A program made the translations under genes and the position numbers. A stretch of DNA of 64,000 bases, taken from assembly GCA_036345935.2 (NCBI GenBank), contig JADWOT020000006.1, forward strand, positions 20,352,967 through 20,416,966. Reading direction: 5' to 3'. The notes under the pieces were generated by a model. That model had not been told where the DNA came from. It was given only the letters and a program-made list of their open reading frames with translations, and did not search any database. Below are positions 15,101-30,100 of the stretch, piece by piece; the first letter of the stretch is position 1, and the number at the start of each line of letters is the position of its first letter. Origin of the DNA: Taenia hydatigena (lineage: Eukaryota; Platyhelminthes; Cestoda; Cyclophyllidea; Taeniidae).

Positions 15101-18100
15101 CCTCCATCTTGTAGATTTGGTGTTAAGGGGAAGATCGACATGACCGTTTTTTGCTCCACCAACTCACAAGCGCCAACCTTTCTCATTCCTTTGGAGTTGA
15201 AAACGGGAAGGCCTTCCTTCTCCTTTGAGCACCAAGGCCAAGTTAAATTCTCTCTTGCCATGGGATTTCAGCTGATATTGCAACATTATTACTAATGTTG
15301 CATCTTTTCTGACCTCCGTTTAGGTCCTTCTCTATCTCCTTTTGCTTGCTGACCGTCACGCAGACCGCATCTCCAATGTCGCCAACTACGGTTGGCTTGT
15401 CTACCTTCGCCAGATGGATCAATCCGATGCTTTGGGACTTGTTAAACCACAAGCTAACAGTTTTCGGGGTCTAATTCAGACTCGAAATCATCTTGCAGCG
15501 TCGTTGAGAAACCTCACATCACGGGAGGCGTTGATAGCGGAGAGAGAGGAGGCGAAGGTTTGGGAACTGTCACTTCCGCCTCCTCTTGATAGGGAACGCG
15601 TCTGTTCGTGGTGTCCATACCTTTTCACATGCGGAATGCTTCGTGGGCAGAGGTACGTTTATGTTCCCATGGAAGTACACCTCCAGTTGATTGGCTTACC
15701 CATTCTGCCGCCGATTTGTTCTATTTAAACAGCAAGCTTTTTAATCTGTGGAGTTGTCTCAGAAGGTTCATTATTTTTTTTTGGAACAGCATACTCGATA
15801 AGCACTGTAACTGCTGACTCATGTAATTTGATACAAACGCCAGTTTTTATTGCATTTTCCACATCCATCTCGTAACTGACTAATCTCAAGGGTTTAATTT
15901 GGTTGCTAGAGTTGTGATTCTTAAATTATTACCATCCAGAGAGCATATTTGCTAGTCAACCTCTCTCTGAATGAGCCTTTTTTATTTTAACGTTTTAAGC
16001 TGTCTGCGACGTCGCATTATTACTCGCATGAGGAAACTTGTTTAAGGTTGGTAGCGATTTTTAATTTATTCATGGTATGACATTTTCGAAATGAATACTC
16101 ATCTACCCGGACTCATGTGTCTTTTTAAAAATCCCATTCACCCATATTGTCACAAAATTTTTTTGCTGAACTATGGTCTAGAGTATGTTTTTTTCGAAAT
16201 GAGGAAGAATATGAGTAATGCAGTCTTTGGACATAAAAGGCGAGCAACAAATACACATCTGTTACTCTTAAAAACAACCATAATTGGCGGGGGTGGAATT
16301 TGCTACTTGTGTTAAAGCAAGAATGCTGGAGACGGAAGAACAAGCATTAGTTGACCACATCAGCTTGTTGTGCGACTATTGGGTAGCACGACAGCCGTAA
16401 TTCTGGACCTTATATTGCAGTAGTACTTATGAGCTCGATGCATTCGAATGGGAAAGCGCATCCATTTGTAATGTGCTGACAGCACAAGTCCGCCTCAATT
16501 GACGCACACACACGGAGTGCGATTATAGCTCTCCCACCTATGATAGCCATTGAAAGCTCGAAAACAACTGCTTTTGTTGAGTGTTCCAGGCTATGGCTGC
16601 AACCACGAGGAACAAAAAGAAAATCCTTAGACCTACTGACAACGGAACGAGGTCAGCTGAGGAAATTATAATAAAGTTAAATTGCAGTTTCGGACCCGTC
16701 TGTGATACCCTAGCTCATACCTTAGCGAATGTTGAAATCGCCATTACCCTACACTCTTTCAACAACACAACGCGTGTTTAACATTGCGGGCCCTGACTGA
16801 TGCTGTACATCTTGCACTGGACGCTTTCAGCATATTCTAGCGCAAGGAAATCGAGGACGTATTTGTCGGCAGCAGAATTCGTATTGGATGCCTGACAAGC
16901 ATCTCAAGTGTCTATTTCCAAGACCTATGAGCATTTTTGAATAGACCTCGTTAGTGATAGGCTACCAGAGATTCGGTATGATTTGCGGTATGGCTTGCAA
17001 ATCCATATCACTGTGAGTCATGAGGCGTAGACCGGGCCAGTCTGTCGGTGCGCAATTCGCGCAACGACCGATCTCTCACTTGCTTAGATTTCTTTATTAA
17101 TATGCAGTTGAATCCGAGAGATGTGAGTTGGGCTTGCCTCCTTTACTAACCGAGTTTTACTCTTAAGGATTGTACAAGCTTCTCATGACACTGGTAATAT
17201 AATGGCTGGGAAGGGTAGAACGTAAAACCCCGATATTGTTTGAAACAGTTTAGTTCTAGTGTTGACTCACTCAAGGATGGATGCATTGTGTTGCGAAAGG
17301 GCTCCTGTTTTTGGTAATGATAAATAAACATGTGTGACTATTGATATTTAAGTTTAAAAGTAACATATTTAGAACAAAATTCAGCCATGTTTGGTGTGAT
17401 CGTCGAGATAATGTACTGGAAGCAACATTAACTGGGAGGAGAGTTAGGTAAAAGCCGATGAACAAATGGTAACCACGAGAATTGACGGACGACATTGGGC
17501 TTCGAAGACCACCAATTGATTTTCCATCATTTTTGCACGTTGCGAAACACACTGTGCATTTTAAATTGTTTGATGGTCGACTGACCGGTTAACCCGAAAT
17601 GGGGAATGGCTTTCCTATATGCTGTCACGGTACACGAATGAACATATCATTATTTATGGCCGAAATTTGAAATATGTCTTGGAAACAGAAGTAAGGTAGG
17701 ATTAGTGGAGGCTGGGGCTGGGGCTGAGTGGGTTTCACGAACTTGTTTAGCAGTGGGAAAGGATAGTTGATTATAACGACAATTTCGCTAGCGGCAAAAA
17801 TATTACCGGAAGCTTCCTGGATTTAACTCATTTTAACGAAAACCGCGCAAACTCATTTAATTCTCTTCCATAACGAAATGCGTCTCAAGGAATGCACATG
17901 GACATGGAACGCATTGATGCATTTGACTTTCAAGTAAATGAATATCCATCGTACAATGCAGCGAAGGGATCTGACGTTACGTGCGAGGGTTATGGTTGGA
18001 GATCACAATGAATTTGCTTAAATCCACCACTTGCTACTTGGTCGAATTGAAAAACATCATTTACAACTTTCCGTTTAAAGAACGAGGGAAAATTGATTGG

Positions 18101-21100
18101 GCGGTTTGCCATTTACATGCAACCCCTCCAACACCCATTCTCCAACCAAATGGAAACTTTTTTTTCAATTTATAATAATCGGTGATATTTTGCACGCGCT
18201 CATTTAAGCCACATTGTCAGAGGAACTGTTGCAAAGAGGCAAACATTGTTATTCATCCCCTCTTCTAGCGATGGTATCGCATACCAATGTTGCGCAGTTT
18301 GCGTTGCCGTAGCATTTGGCTGAGTGAAACGTGACCTGCCGCGGTTGCCCAGCTTGTCGATCACCTGGTGCTGGCATTTTTTATGAATGAATGCATGATC
18401 ATGGAATTTTGAAGTAATTTAAAAATGACTTTAGCCTACGACGAAAACTCCAAGTTGTTTCAAATGGGAAGTGGATCGCTAAGAAGTTTTATTGGGAAAA
18501 CTGCAATCGCCAGACGACCTGTATAGGCTACTAGATCTGCCCATCACCATCTATTGCATTTATTGTTTAAATGGTTTTTTTTTTCACCAGGACGTTCGTG
18601 CATGCATTGAAGGTTTAGTCATGGGTCGAAAAGTGGCGTCAGAGAGCATGTGAGTGCTGGCGATGTTGTCAATTCGTCGTATGAGCCACGAAAATGTTTC
18701 TATTTTGTCCCAAAGTATTTAAAAATCCGATTTTTTTGTGCACTTAATGCTGATAGATTCTTTCCCTGTGTGTCATGATGTTTTTGGTGTACTCTTAATG
18801 GTGACCCTCTTTATACTCTCGGGTAGCTGTCTACTTAAAACATTTTTCTTCGTTTTCACGATAGGTGTCTAGGTCATTATGCTTAGCCGCCCCACTTACA
18901 CACTTTCCCAAACTTCAGGCGCCTCAGTCAGTTCTTAGACCGATTCAACAATTACACTCTATTCAAGTTTTCTTGTTCTCCATTTGTTATTTCCAGCAGA
19001 TTATGGTTATAATTAACTAGGCGTTTAGAGTGCTCTGCATTTAAAGCACCGCTTCAGATATTTCCAAACTTTCATTTACTCACGTACAAATTTTTGTGCT
19101 AATTGAAACGATTTTACGCCCTCACCATCAACTTCCTCCCGTAGTATCCAGGACACGATCGAATGTTGTTGTCATAACTGACATGTAAATGCTGCGGCAA
19201 TGCTCACTCTGGGATGACACAGCTTCTCTCAAACTGTATGGCTATTCGGCTTATTAGACAGAGTCAAGTTTAAACTGCTGTATGCTATCCCTTTTCTAGG
19301 GTTCTTCGTCGATCTATAGACTTTTTTAAAGATTTTGTCACTTAACTGTCAATCTCTTTACCCTCTGCTTCTTGGTGGACGACTTTACAGTGCGAGTTCC
19401 ACAAGTATTTGCTTCAAATAAACTGGCCTCGTAAATTGCCCATCATTTCTTGATAAGCTAGTTTGAAATCCTTCTCCCTAGTACGCCGCCTCCTTCGGAC
19501 GCATCAATGCGGCATCTTTTGGAGGGTCGCGTGAAGCACGTCGAGGCGAATTACAAGTCCTTTTTGCACCACTGGATCCGCCTCCAACTGCTTGAGTATG
19601 CCTCGACAAATCGAGTCGACAAAGTTCTTGTTCAAATTGCTGAAGCAGAGGACGTAGAAGAAGAAGAGAAGTGAGTTCGTACCCCATCGACTCTTAATTG
19701 ACATTGTTGTGTGATCAGCATATTCAATTTGAAGACTCCGAAAATTCTAAAACTCAAAGAATTTTTTGTTAATGTTAGATGCTTTAAATTCATCAATGGG
19801 TAGAAAAACGATTTACATTAAAAATTAATAAACCAAGTTAGGGTTGAAAGCACAAAAGAAGCGAATAGAATTGTGTACTATTGTTGCGAAAGTCTTAGCA
19901 AGGGAGGACTGTATAGCATCCTCAACTCCTGCTATTAGGTAACCGAAAGGTTAATGTAGTTTTTGACGCAGTTAGCTGCGATGGCTTGCATAATCTGTAG
20001 GAACTTATAGAATACTTGTGGTTGGTGATATGTATGCACTGCAAAGCACGGATGGACATGCGTCAGTCTATTGATGCGGTAATTTTCATTGTGTGCTCTA
20101 CTATCCTCCTTTTGGAAGCCACTCTCACAGCATCAAGTATTAATTGCACTGGATGCATTCAAATCCGTCTTATTTGCTTTATGGATAATCCTCGAAAGTT
20201 TTTTGCCAAACTCGTATGACACTTTTGGGAGCTATAGCATCGATAAATGTTCAAAGTAAATAATTTAATTTACACAATGAATCCTTCAAAAGCAAGAAGC
20301 ATAGTAAAGAGGAAATCTCTCTACTCTTAATAATAATGTATAATGACGTAAGAATATTTGCGTCTCAGATTTGGATTGAATATGAAAGGAGGCGTTGCTT
20401 TATCCTATCACTTTTCATTCCTATGATGCTATTCCTCCAATCGACTTGTTACTTTTCATTGGCATTGACAAATCACACCTGAGGTTCACTGGACAGTTCG
20501 GAAAAAAATGAAGTGGTAGCTGAGACGACTAGGGTTATGCTTATCAATTTCAGGGAAAATCGGTTTGTATGGGCGCTATTTCCTAGCTTGTTTGTCATCG
20601 GAAAAGGGCCTATAAATTGTAATAGGCATAATTTTTATGAATAGAAATGTTGTGCATTGGTGTTCATCTGTCGGAGTATTGGTGCTATCGCTATTCCAAC
20701 CGCAGTAATCCATAGATAAGACTGGGAAAACGAGGCCTTGATTGCCCACAACATATGCACAATCGGAGCCAGAGATCTGTGCGCGCGTCTGTCGGCTGAA
20801 GAGCTGAATTCTTAATGCTTATATCTAGCACACACTTATAGCATTATGGATAACCTTACCCCGCTTATCAGTACAAAGGGAGCATCCTTGTGGGTCAATG
20901 AAGTGAACTCAAAGTGCGAAATTGGAAATATTATAGAATATCAGCAGAATCAAATCGTGTAAATAAATTTCTGTAACGTTAAAAAAGGAATGCGTTTTGG
21001 AGTTATAACTATTTTTACTAAACAATGCATCGCAAACCCTCTATACTTATCCTATTGTTCCTATAACAAACGTTGAAGCTCTTATCACATCATAAACACA

Positions 21101-24100
21101 AATTCTGTGGATAAGATCCCACAAATTGATGGTAAAATCATGTGGTAAAGTCGTTTTCATCGTCTGGCACCGGTGATGAGTTTCTCCCCATGATATATCC
21201 TGTGACGTCTCGACGCTCTCCTGTGGGCGTAGAAGACATTTTTAGCCACGTGCGCCAAATTCTGACTGAGCCTCTGTGTACTCCTCCACAAAAGCCATTA
21301 ATAACTTTCCCGATCCTTCTTCACTTAGATTGTACTTTATGCTAAGTGGTTATCTACTTGACTTGGCCTTTTCAGGGGTTTTCTTAATTGCGTTCACATT
21401 GAGAATAAGAATTTCATGTGCATTGGAAGGTTTATCTTGGGTTTAGTCGTAAGATGGTTTGAAATCTGGGCATTCAGTTCAACGAGAAACCTTTCATTAC
21501 ATTCTTTAAACATTGTGTGGCAGGATGTACGATTTTTCATATTAGAAAATAAGTGTCCACATACGACTTTTCGCAACAGTTCTTTTGCAAGCTTGCGAAT
21601 TCCACTCTTACAAAACTTTTCATGTCCGTAAGTAGCAAACCTGGCCCCCACTGCCTAAGTTTTTGCCCCATTTTTTGTTTTCAAACTCTAGTCTATCGCG
21701 TTTGTGATTGTCCAATTCTACCTCAAGGAGATAATCAGCACTTGAAGAAGTGCCGTCAGGAGAAACAAAAAGACAAATCTTCTTGCAGGGCAGTTTTGGT
21801 GCAGTAGGGCTTTTTGTGCAATTTTGTGAAATTGGATGCAGGAGAGGGATTTTTTCTTTGGACTGGTTGACTAACCCTCACTGCTTCTGACTGCGGCGTA
21901 TCGGGCAGATACATATCCCAGCCATATTTTTTGCTCAGTCTCCAGCAAGTGAATAATTAAGTTTGCGGTCGTCCACACATTACCAAACAAAGAAAGCCTT
22001 GTAGGGGTGAAGCATGGTGTCTTAGAATTGTGAAATGGTTAGTGGATGGATCGTTTTCATTTCATTTGATGCGGCCTGTTAGTTAATAAGCAGCCCAAAG
22101 TGGATGGCCAGTTATTACAGCCTGCATGGAAGATGTGGCAATAACAAATCGCCAGCCTTTAAAGCTTGTTATCATCCGTAATCAATGCATACCATTTGGC
22201 ACCCACTTGCTTAGTAGCGTCTACCACGAGTTCTCCTATCAGAACGATGTAGACGAAAATTGGTAGTTTCGCCATTCACATTAACTGCGATCGAATGTTG
22301 TTTTTGCATGTTACTTTCGAATAATCCCAACTAATGATGATTTTTTGAGGGTCCTCACCACGTGACTTGCGTGTCTTTAAAAGGCTCATCACCAGGATTT
22401 CCAAACAATACGTTTTGCCACCAAAAAGTCTACTTTATTAAGAATTTTCACTCCTTTCGGTTATTTAACTAATCACGCTGAGTACCCAGTCTACACATTT
22501 CTCTTTCTTCAACAATGGCAAAACTTCAAACATCTTGGGTGAGCAACAATTCGGGAATGTAATTTGCTTCAATCACAGGAGTAAATGAAACTATTACACC
22601 TGTTAGCATTCCTATTCGCACAAATGGCTTAATGCCAGTTTGGATCGAAAACACGAATAGGATAGGCGTCCAGCGCTTCACTGACTCTGTAAATATCACA
22701 CAGTTTCCTCTGCTTTTACATCATTTGCATCGCTTTATTCTATACACCTTTTGATCTCTTATGCGCCCTTTTTATTCTTCAAGAAAAGCCGCACTTTAAA
22801 TAACTATCACAGAACTGGTTTTCCATCCCGTTATAAGTTAATTTATTTTTCTTGATCTCCATGCGGAATAACTCCTTGTTTTTAGTTGCCAATTTTAAAA
22901 GCAAACGTCTTTAATTTCCGCTACTTCAAAATCAAGCTTACTGAGGCTATGCAGTTGTTTTTTTCCGTAACTTACTTTGAATTAAAGGCGTAGAAGCCCA
23001 AAAACACACATTTTTGGCATTACATCGAGAGCGTTTTGGCTTTTCATCGTCCACCACGTATCGTGGAAATTTTGAGGACTCATTTCCCGCGTTCCTGTTT
23101 GAGCGAACTGCTCCGCTTTGTCAATGTCTCAGTGCTTTACCAGTTTCGTTTACTTCCACAAACTTTCAATAGTCTGGTTGAATATAAAATGAGACCGACG
23201 ATTTTCACTTAATCTGCATCTATTTGATGAGAAGAAGTTTGATTCCGTCCATTCCAGTCATTGACCACAATTGTCATTCACTTGCCCTTATTTTTTGCTT
23301 TAGCCAGGTCAAGAGCGGGAGTGGCATTCGTGGACTAGTGATTCAAGACAGTATCAAGTCAAATCGCGAAGAGGAATTTTCAGTCTGCCTCCGAAGATAC
23401 GACAGCAGTCCAATTTCCATGTAGGTGTCTGTTTGATCAGTGGCATAGTAAGCTTTTTTCATCCCCTTCCCTGTCCACCTGATCAATCAGTGCAGCTGAT
23501 CTCGAAGATCATTTGTCCTGACAAGGAGGTTACAATGGCAACATTGACAGCACACACGTATTTTTAGTCAAAAGAGCCTAGAAGGCGATATTCAAATGAC
23601 GTGTGTTTTTTTGCAAAAATACCAGTCTTAGTGCCTAAACTGATTCATGATATTGTGCATATAATGGCGCGCTTTGTGGATTAAACTGTATTTTATTTTT
23701 TTTTTACTACGAATAATTGTCTCAGCGATACAACCGACTATTACATTTGATCCCCTTAGTAACATTTGGAAACTTATTTATTTATGGGAATGAGTTTTTT
23801 ATTGAGGCCAAAAATTTGAGCATTAATACCATCGTGGCACTTTTTAAGTGCCATTTGATTCCTTTTATCATTTTGATGGTAAACGTTCCTCCCCATTTCC
23901 AACACCCTTTCATTTGTGGCTAATGCCCTTTGAAAGGGTGTCATTCCCCAAACATTTTATAAAGATGCCAAAATACCTGTTTTTTAGAAAGAAAATTCTT
24001 TGAGTATTTATCATTTACATTGAATTCTTATGCCACGCATCACATGGGGTAGCCCATGTTGAAGTAGATCCGATAAGTTGTTAATCGTGCCAAATTATAA

Positions 24101-27100
24101 GCCAATCATTGGCGTGAATTCATTCTTTAGATGAAAACTAAAAAGCTTTAGCTATTGGCTCTTGTCGCGACAGTGGTGAATTCGCATTATTCAAAACCTC
24201 AAGATCATTTTCAATTTATTCATGTTATATCGGGTGTCTGAGCATTTAATTTATTTTGGCAATGCGCGCCCAATCCCTTTTAGCCAATGGTCAGTAATGG
24301 TAAGTCTGGAGTTCCCGTTATTTCTTACGGATTTATGCGAAGCATTCATAACGAATCGCAAGGGAGTGAAGAGTACGAACTCCTGAATGGTAGTTAATGT
24401 CGACTGCTCACTGAAAATATCGAGAGTCATTTTTCGAAATCTATCGCAGCATTCTCTTACGATAAAAAATCCAAAAGTTTTTGTTTAACCTCAACCAATA
24501 AATGAACCTTTTTTCTGGCATTCTTATTCTCTTGCGGAGTTTTTGACTATGAGCCAATTAAGAAGTTTATTGCAGGTGCAGAGTTCCCTGCATGTCCATT
24601 CTCAGTGACAGCCATATGGCCAAATAATTAAGAAGTGACCCTCAAACCCATTTACAAAAGCAGAAGAGGAACATCTGGATATCACATTGAGCACAGTGTG
24701 CATTCATCTCCCCAACAACGGCAAAGAGATTAAGCAATAGTAAAATGTTCAACTTCATTTGCTTATTTTATTCAAACATCCTCATCTCTTTTCCTATCTG
24801 CAGCCAAGGTTTGTCGGCGGGCGACTTTGTGATAGTCAGCAGCGACAACGGTCGTCACGTGGGTCTCTGTCTGGCCACTTTCACTACCTTTTCTACGAAA
24901 CTCAACACCTTGACTATCACCACCGATAGGTATGCAGCTATTAAGCGCGAACATTTGAGGGACGTCTAAACCAAACCGTAGCTTTTAATTTTATAACATT
25001 TAAAGGAGTTAGTACCGTCCGGTAGTTCACGCACCAGTGAGTGACAAGGAGTTTGCCATTACACACCACCGCATGTATCATGAGTCACTCCGGCTACTGT
25101 TAATAAAAACAGCAGATTCGCAAGAACAGCGTGCGTGGTGATTAAGTTTTCCATAAACGAAGTTGTAGAAACAGAACCTGCAGATATCGACGCACCCAAA
25201 GTGCTCAAAGCACAGTTTGTCCCACAATGGGATACTTTTTGGTCAGTAGTAAGGCAGTCAAGTGATGCGAAGTTTTCATAGACGGCTTACCGTGCTTTTC
25301 TTAGTAATGACTGGCTCTGATGATTCTCAGTTTATAGTATGGATGTCAATCATTTCTGTTTATGAATACTCAGCTTGCAGAAAGCCTATTTCTGGATAAT
25401 CGACACACATCCTGTTGTACAGTAGCACTGTGAACGAATTCAACATTTAACTGTAAAACACGTCAATTTAGATGACTGTGATTTCGGAAAGTCAGCGAGC
25501 GCCAGCTACATGGAAAAGTTTATGGCCTACTGACAAATCCATCCACACTGAAACTACTATAAAATTATCAATGTATTATTAGACTATGTGGGTGACTAAT
25601 TGTACTTCCCGCTTGTTGAACCTTTTCCTTTTCTTCTAACAACCAAAAGTTCTGTTAGTTCCGTTGACATCAGTATCGTTGCTACATAGACTTCTGCCCT
25701 CCTGGATCACGCGATTCCGTCTGGATCGGTATGTCTCCGACAGGACCACACACATAAACCTCTCCAACCTGATGAAATTGATGGAAAACTCGAAGATGTG
25801 GTACGTTGTTGAGAGGTCTCAGCTAGGGTTACACCCACCCACTACTTTGCTGAGTAACTTGCTTTTGTCCTTTTTTGGCTTAGCTCCCGACTGAGGCAAC
25901 TCATAATTGATCAGACGTGTCCACGATTCACAAGATCGCTGATGAAAACGACCCTGTTGCAAAGTGAGGTGTTGTAATGTTTAGTTTTTGAATGTTGTAA
26001 TATATTTATGCAAAAAAAAGCAAAAGGCTTGGAAGAAGCTATTTTCTTCCATTTCCTAGTTAAAAATTGATGCAGAGACTGTTTCTGCTTGAGCAGCTGA
26101 TTCATTTTTCCCTCTGATGATAAATTCCGCCTCGACATCGGGCATAAAATTTAAGCTACCTTAACCAAATCACGCATCAATATACCTTTTGCCGTCACAT
26201 CTCATTTTTATTCTAGTCCAAGAGGCCTTTACGATCAACCAATGCAGTTTATACATTCACTAATAACTGTGCAGCTCTCAAGTACCTCTACATCACCTAA
26301 TAGTAAACAAAGCGGTTAAAAATTTAGAACGATTTGCCAGATAAACTTGTTTACTTTGATGTAAGATTAATAAATTCTTGTTTATAAATTCAGGAGCTCC
26401 TTTTACAGGGTGAAACAAAGGCTACTTCTCATTAGATGACAATCCAAATCCCAAAATGTTTTTCAATGGAACTGGGTTCGGCTTCTAAAGAAAGAAATTC
26501 TGGTCCCTATTAGGCTTTTAAACGAATCATGAGGACAATGAATCCTTTGTTTAGTAATCAGCGTGCTCTAGAACAAAGTGGTGAGTTGATGAAGAGGTTC
26601 GCCTTTTGCTGCGAACCCCGTAGAAGAAGATTTATTATTCTTTCAAAGCGCTAACCCGATGAGAGATGGCTGATAAGGCTCAATGGATTATGGAGTTGTT
26701 AATAATGCTTTGCATTTGGTTGCGCATTAGTCAGGCTTAAGAGTGCGTGCTGTTTTGAATAACCTATTTTCAGTTATGGAGCACCGTGTTCACAGAAGGC
26801 TAATGTTGCTTTGGTTCAATAAGTTCCCAGAATAGGGCTACGCCACTGGTTTGAGTTAAACATGGAGATGGCCGTAGTACATTCGTCGTTCCCTCCATCA
26901 ATCTCTGATTTTAGACCCTTAGAAAGAAAAAACTGGTGTGTAAATAATGTATTGCTCCAATTGGGATTGTACGAGTGACGAAGGTTTTTTGCGGAATCAG
27001 GATTTTTTTCCTCCTAGGTACCGGTGGGTTGTTCCGGTCACGATACTAGTCTAACTGACCCTCTTATTACCTAAAAATTTATTCATACAAACATGTCTGA

Positions 27101-30100
27101 CAGCACTCATAATGATCGCAGTGATATTTCAGTCCTTTGCGGGCGTATACTTATGCTTTCGTTGCTGCAAGTTAATGATGAATTAAATGCATTCAAGTGC
27201 AACATTTCCATTTCTCTAAACCCAGGATGCGTGTCTTAGCTTGTATCCTCAAGGGACACATCGCACTACAAAACTCTAGCAGGTACATTTGCATCCTTAT
27301 TGCTTAGAAAATGGTCTGGACAGTGGCGATTTCATGCAGGAATCTAGACGGACGCTGGAAAAGATTATGAAATATGCAATCAACTTCCCCTTTATTGCTT
27401 CCCTACTTTTCTACTCCTCGATTTATTTCAAATGGACTAATGATGTTGGTATGGAAGCCAAATTAAGCATTTGCACAACATGGTGCATTGGAAATTCCCC
27501 TTTGAGTTCTCGCTTGGCCCAGATTACGAATGCGATTAAAACCACATGTAGGAATAAAACATCTTAAATCGTGGGTCTGTTTTAATGACTAAACACTGCG
27601 TTCATTGACGATTCAAACTGCTGTGCTGCTCAGATTATTGCTGCAATAGAACGAGGTGCCCAATACCTAGTTACAATAGCTAGCTTTGTGCATCTAGAAG
27701 TTCGAAGTGTGTCCTGACAGCCTCTGGTAAATATCATCAGTCCCTTATTGCACATTCCTTGTCAGTTTTTCAGCGGGGCTAACATTTATAGCCTCTCCAA
27801 ATGGCATGCGATCTCATCTGTTAGAAACGCCGCTATTTGAAATTTTTCAAGCGCTGATGTTGCTTCAGAGTCATCGTGCGGAGCATGTCTGCTACATTAA
27901 CACTTACTAATTTTTGATACGGTCATGTTATGGTTTATTTATATTCAACGCAATTTCTTTTCCTTACTTTTGTAAAAATACTTGAATAGCCATATTTTTG
28001 TGTTTTGGATTCAGCAGACAAACTTGAATTCTTTGAGTCACATTCTGTGTTTACTGTCAGCTGATCGTGATTTGCAGAAAAAATATCGCTATGATCTTTT
28101 CTGGATTTAAAAAAAAAATTCGTCGGGAATTTCGGCAAATTTACCAGAGAGCGTCTCTAGCGGTTGCTGTTCCATTGACACCTAGTTCATCCATTTCAAT
28201 TTAACCGATGCTTCATTTTTCTTTCCTTGTCATAATTACCATTCTTTGTGCGCCATCTCTTCAGTTCGAAAGCTTCTGCGACCGCTGAATATTTATCAAC
28301 GTTGTGCCGTTCTCTCTGTCCTCATGTCCAAGGACTATACTCTCATCGAAGGATTCCCCGGCTCAGGTAAGATAAATCTGGTAATGATTTTTACTTGAAT
28401 CTACTCTAATGAGAATTCCTTGTAGAGCAAAAAGAAACGCAACGTAAAGGATATCAATAACACCACCTTAAAATAGTACAAAAAACAAGTATGAAGCTAA
28501 TAGTAAGCCAGGTTAAGAGAAGATAAAGAAGGTTCACAAGTTTCCTTTTAAGGAGACATTTGTAAGTATTGAAGAGTAATCAGTCCATCACGAGGGGAAG
28601 GTTACTGCGTAAAACTTGTATGAAATAAGTCTAAATCTCCGCCAAAAAGATATTCGCTGCATGGCAAAAGTTAGTGTTAATCTTTGGTCAAAGTACTAGT
28701 AATAGTAGATCGGTAATAAAAGTCAAGCAGTAAAATAATTAATTCTTTTTGTGGGAAGGCATTACTTACAGAAAACTTGGGATAACGATTTGGCTCTATA
28801 AGTTAACTACTTAGACCTAACCGATTCCATTACTTATTTGGTGTGCAGTCAGACGATTGTTTAATGCATATCTCTTGACAGTTCGAGAGGCGCCAGTTGG
28901 TGAAATACCTTCATATGACTACACCTCTTACATCGCTTTTCATTTTATTTTAAAAACCTTCCTCTGGATCAGTTTTCTTGCGGTACGGGATCTAACGTCA
29001 AAGCAGAAATGATCAAACTGTCTTTAAAGCTTACCCTCCATGTGCTGGTATATGGCCTTTGGCACCCATTTGCTTGGCTCCCGCCACCACTTTATCAATT
29101 GATATAGTTGTATGCGATATTTACAACACTCACTTTAAAAATGACCAAAAGATATTCTTGGCACGTTTAACCTAACTTCATTGGGACGTAATTCCTCATT
29201 GTTACTAAGGGTAAGGGATTTTCCTCTGTACGATTCGTACACCTTTGAGTAATTTACCATCGAGATCAATGTATTTATCCAAACCATTTATGGTCGGTAC
29301 GTTCTGCTACCGGATACCACAAGAAATGTTTGTTTCATCCTTGGAATGTAATCGTACGTTGTCATTAAAGCGAAATGTCCGGAATCACATTAATAAAATT
29401 CAACCAGCATTTGATAATGTGGCAATGGGTGTAAAATAGCCAGAAATCAGTAGAGAATGGAAAATAGCGGCGAGTACACTGTACTGTGCCGAAAGATTGG
29501 CGATTATCTGTATATTCTTTTATCATGGATATGTATTAGCAACCAGATGGGGTTCAAAGGCCTATACAGGTTGAACGAAGTCATTGCGATCGGCTATGCA
29601 CATAGTCTCAAAACTTTTCATTACCTGATAAGTTGACTACTTTACTATTTTTTGGAACATGGGAAATGCGAATTGTATTTTTTTGGAATCATCAGTCCTT
29701 GTAGCACTATCCTCGTTCATCTCCTCTTCCCCGTGACTACGCCTGGCACGAGCAGGCTGACTCTTTTGCGACGTCTTTATTGTCTCAGGTGAAGGGGGAT
29801 CAATACAGTCTTAATAGGGACTGGAAGGGTGGCTTCTCTCAGCCTCGGGGAACTCGATCTTTTCGTCAAGCACGAGGTTCGAATCGTATCCCCGCCCCTC
29901 GCCTAAAAGGTACATTTAAAGAAACACAAGCATTACAGTCTTTATACTGGCTGTCACAATCCAAAACTAGGTGTATTTTCCTAAAATTTTGCGCCATAGA
30001 ATGTGTGCTTATGAGGAGGAGGTTGTGTTTGCAAAGCTGGTCATTGGGTGGCATTTTCCTAACTACAACCGTTGTAGGAATGTGGCATGGCTTTGAGTCC

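Larger units (their letters stand above)
23421..28264 (+). other. DNA2 introns 10-14
   Basis: Noncoding parts at 23421-24803, 24930-25689, 25801-25883, 25974-27225 and 27283-28264. The last probably hides a short exon needed to restore frame; one weak candidate is 27777-27820, encoding IYSLSKWHA. Confidence 0.5.

Noticed and set aside
13702..15114. Suspected loss of the DNA2 nuclease motifs, as no GKID was found at first after exon 6
   Set aside because: The motifs are present in exon 7 at 15115-15241, which lies on the plus strand but is hidden by a minus-strand open frame.
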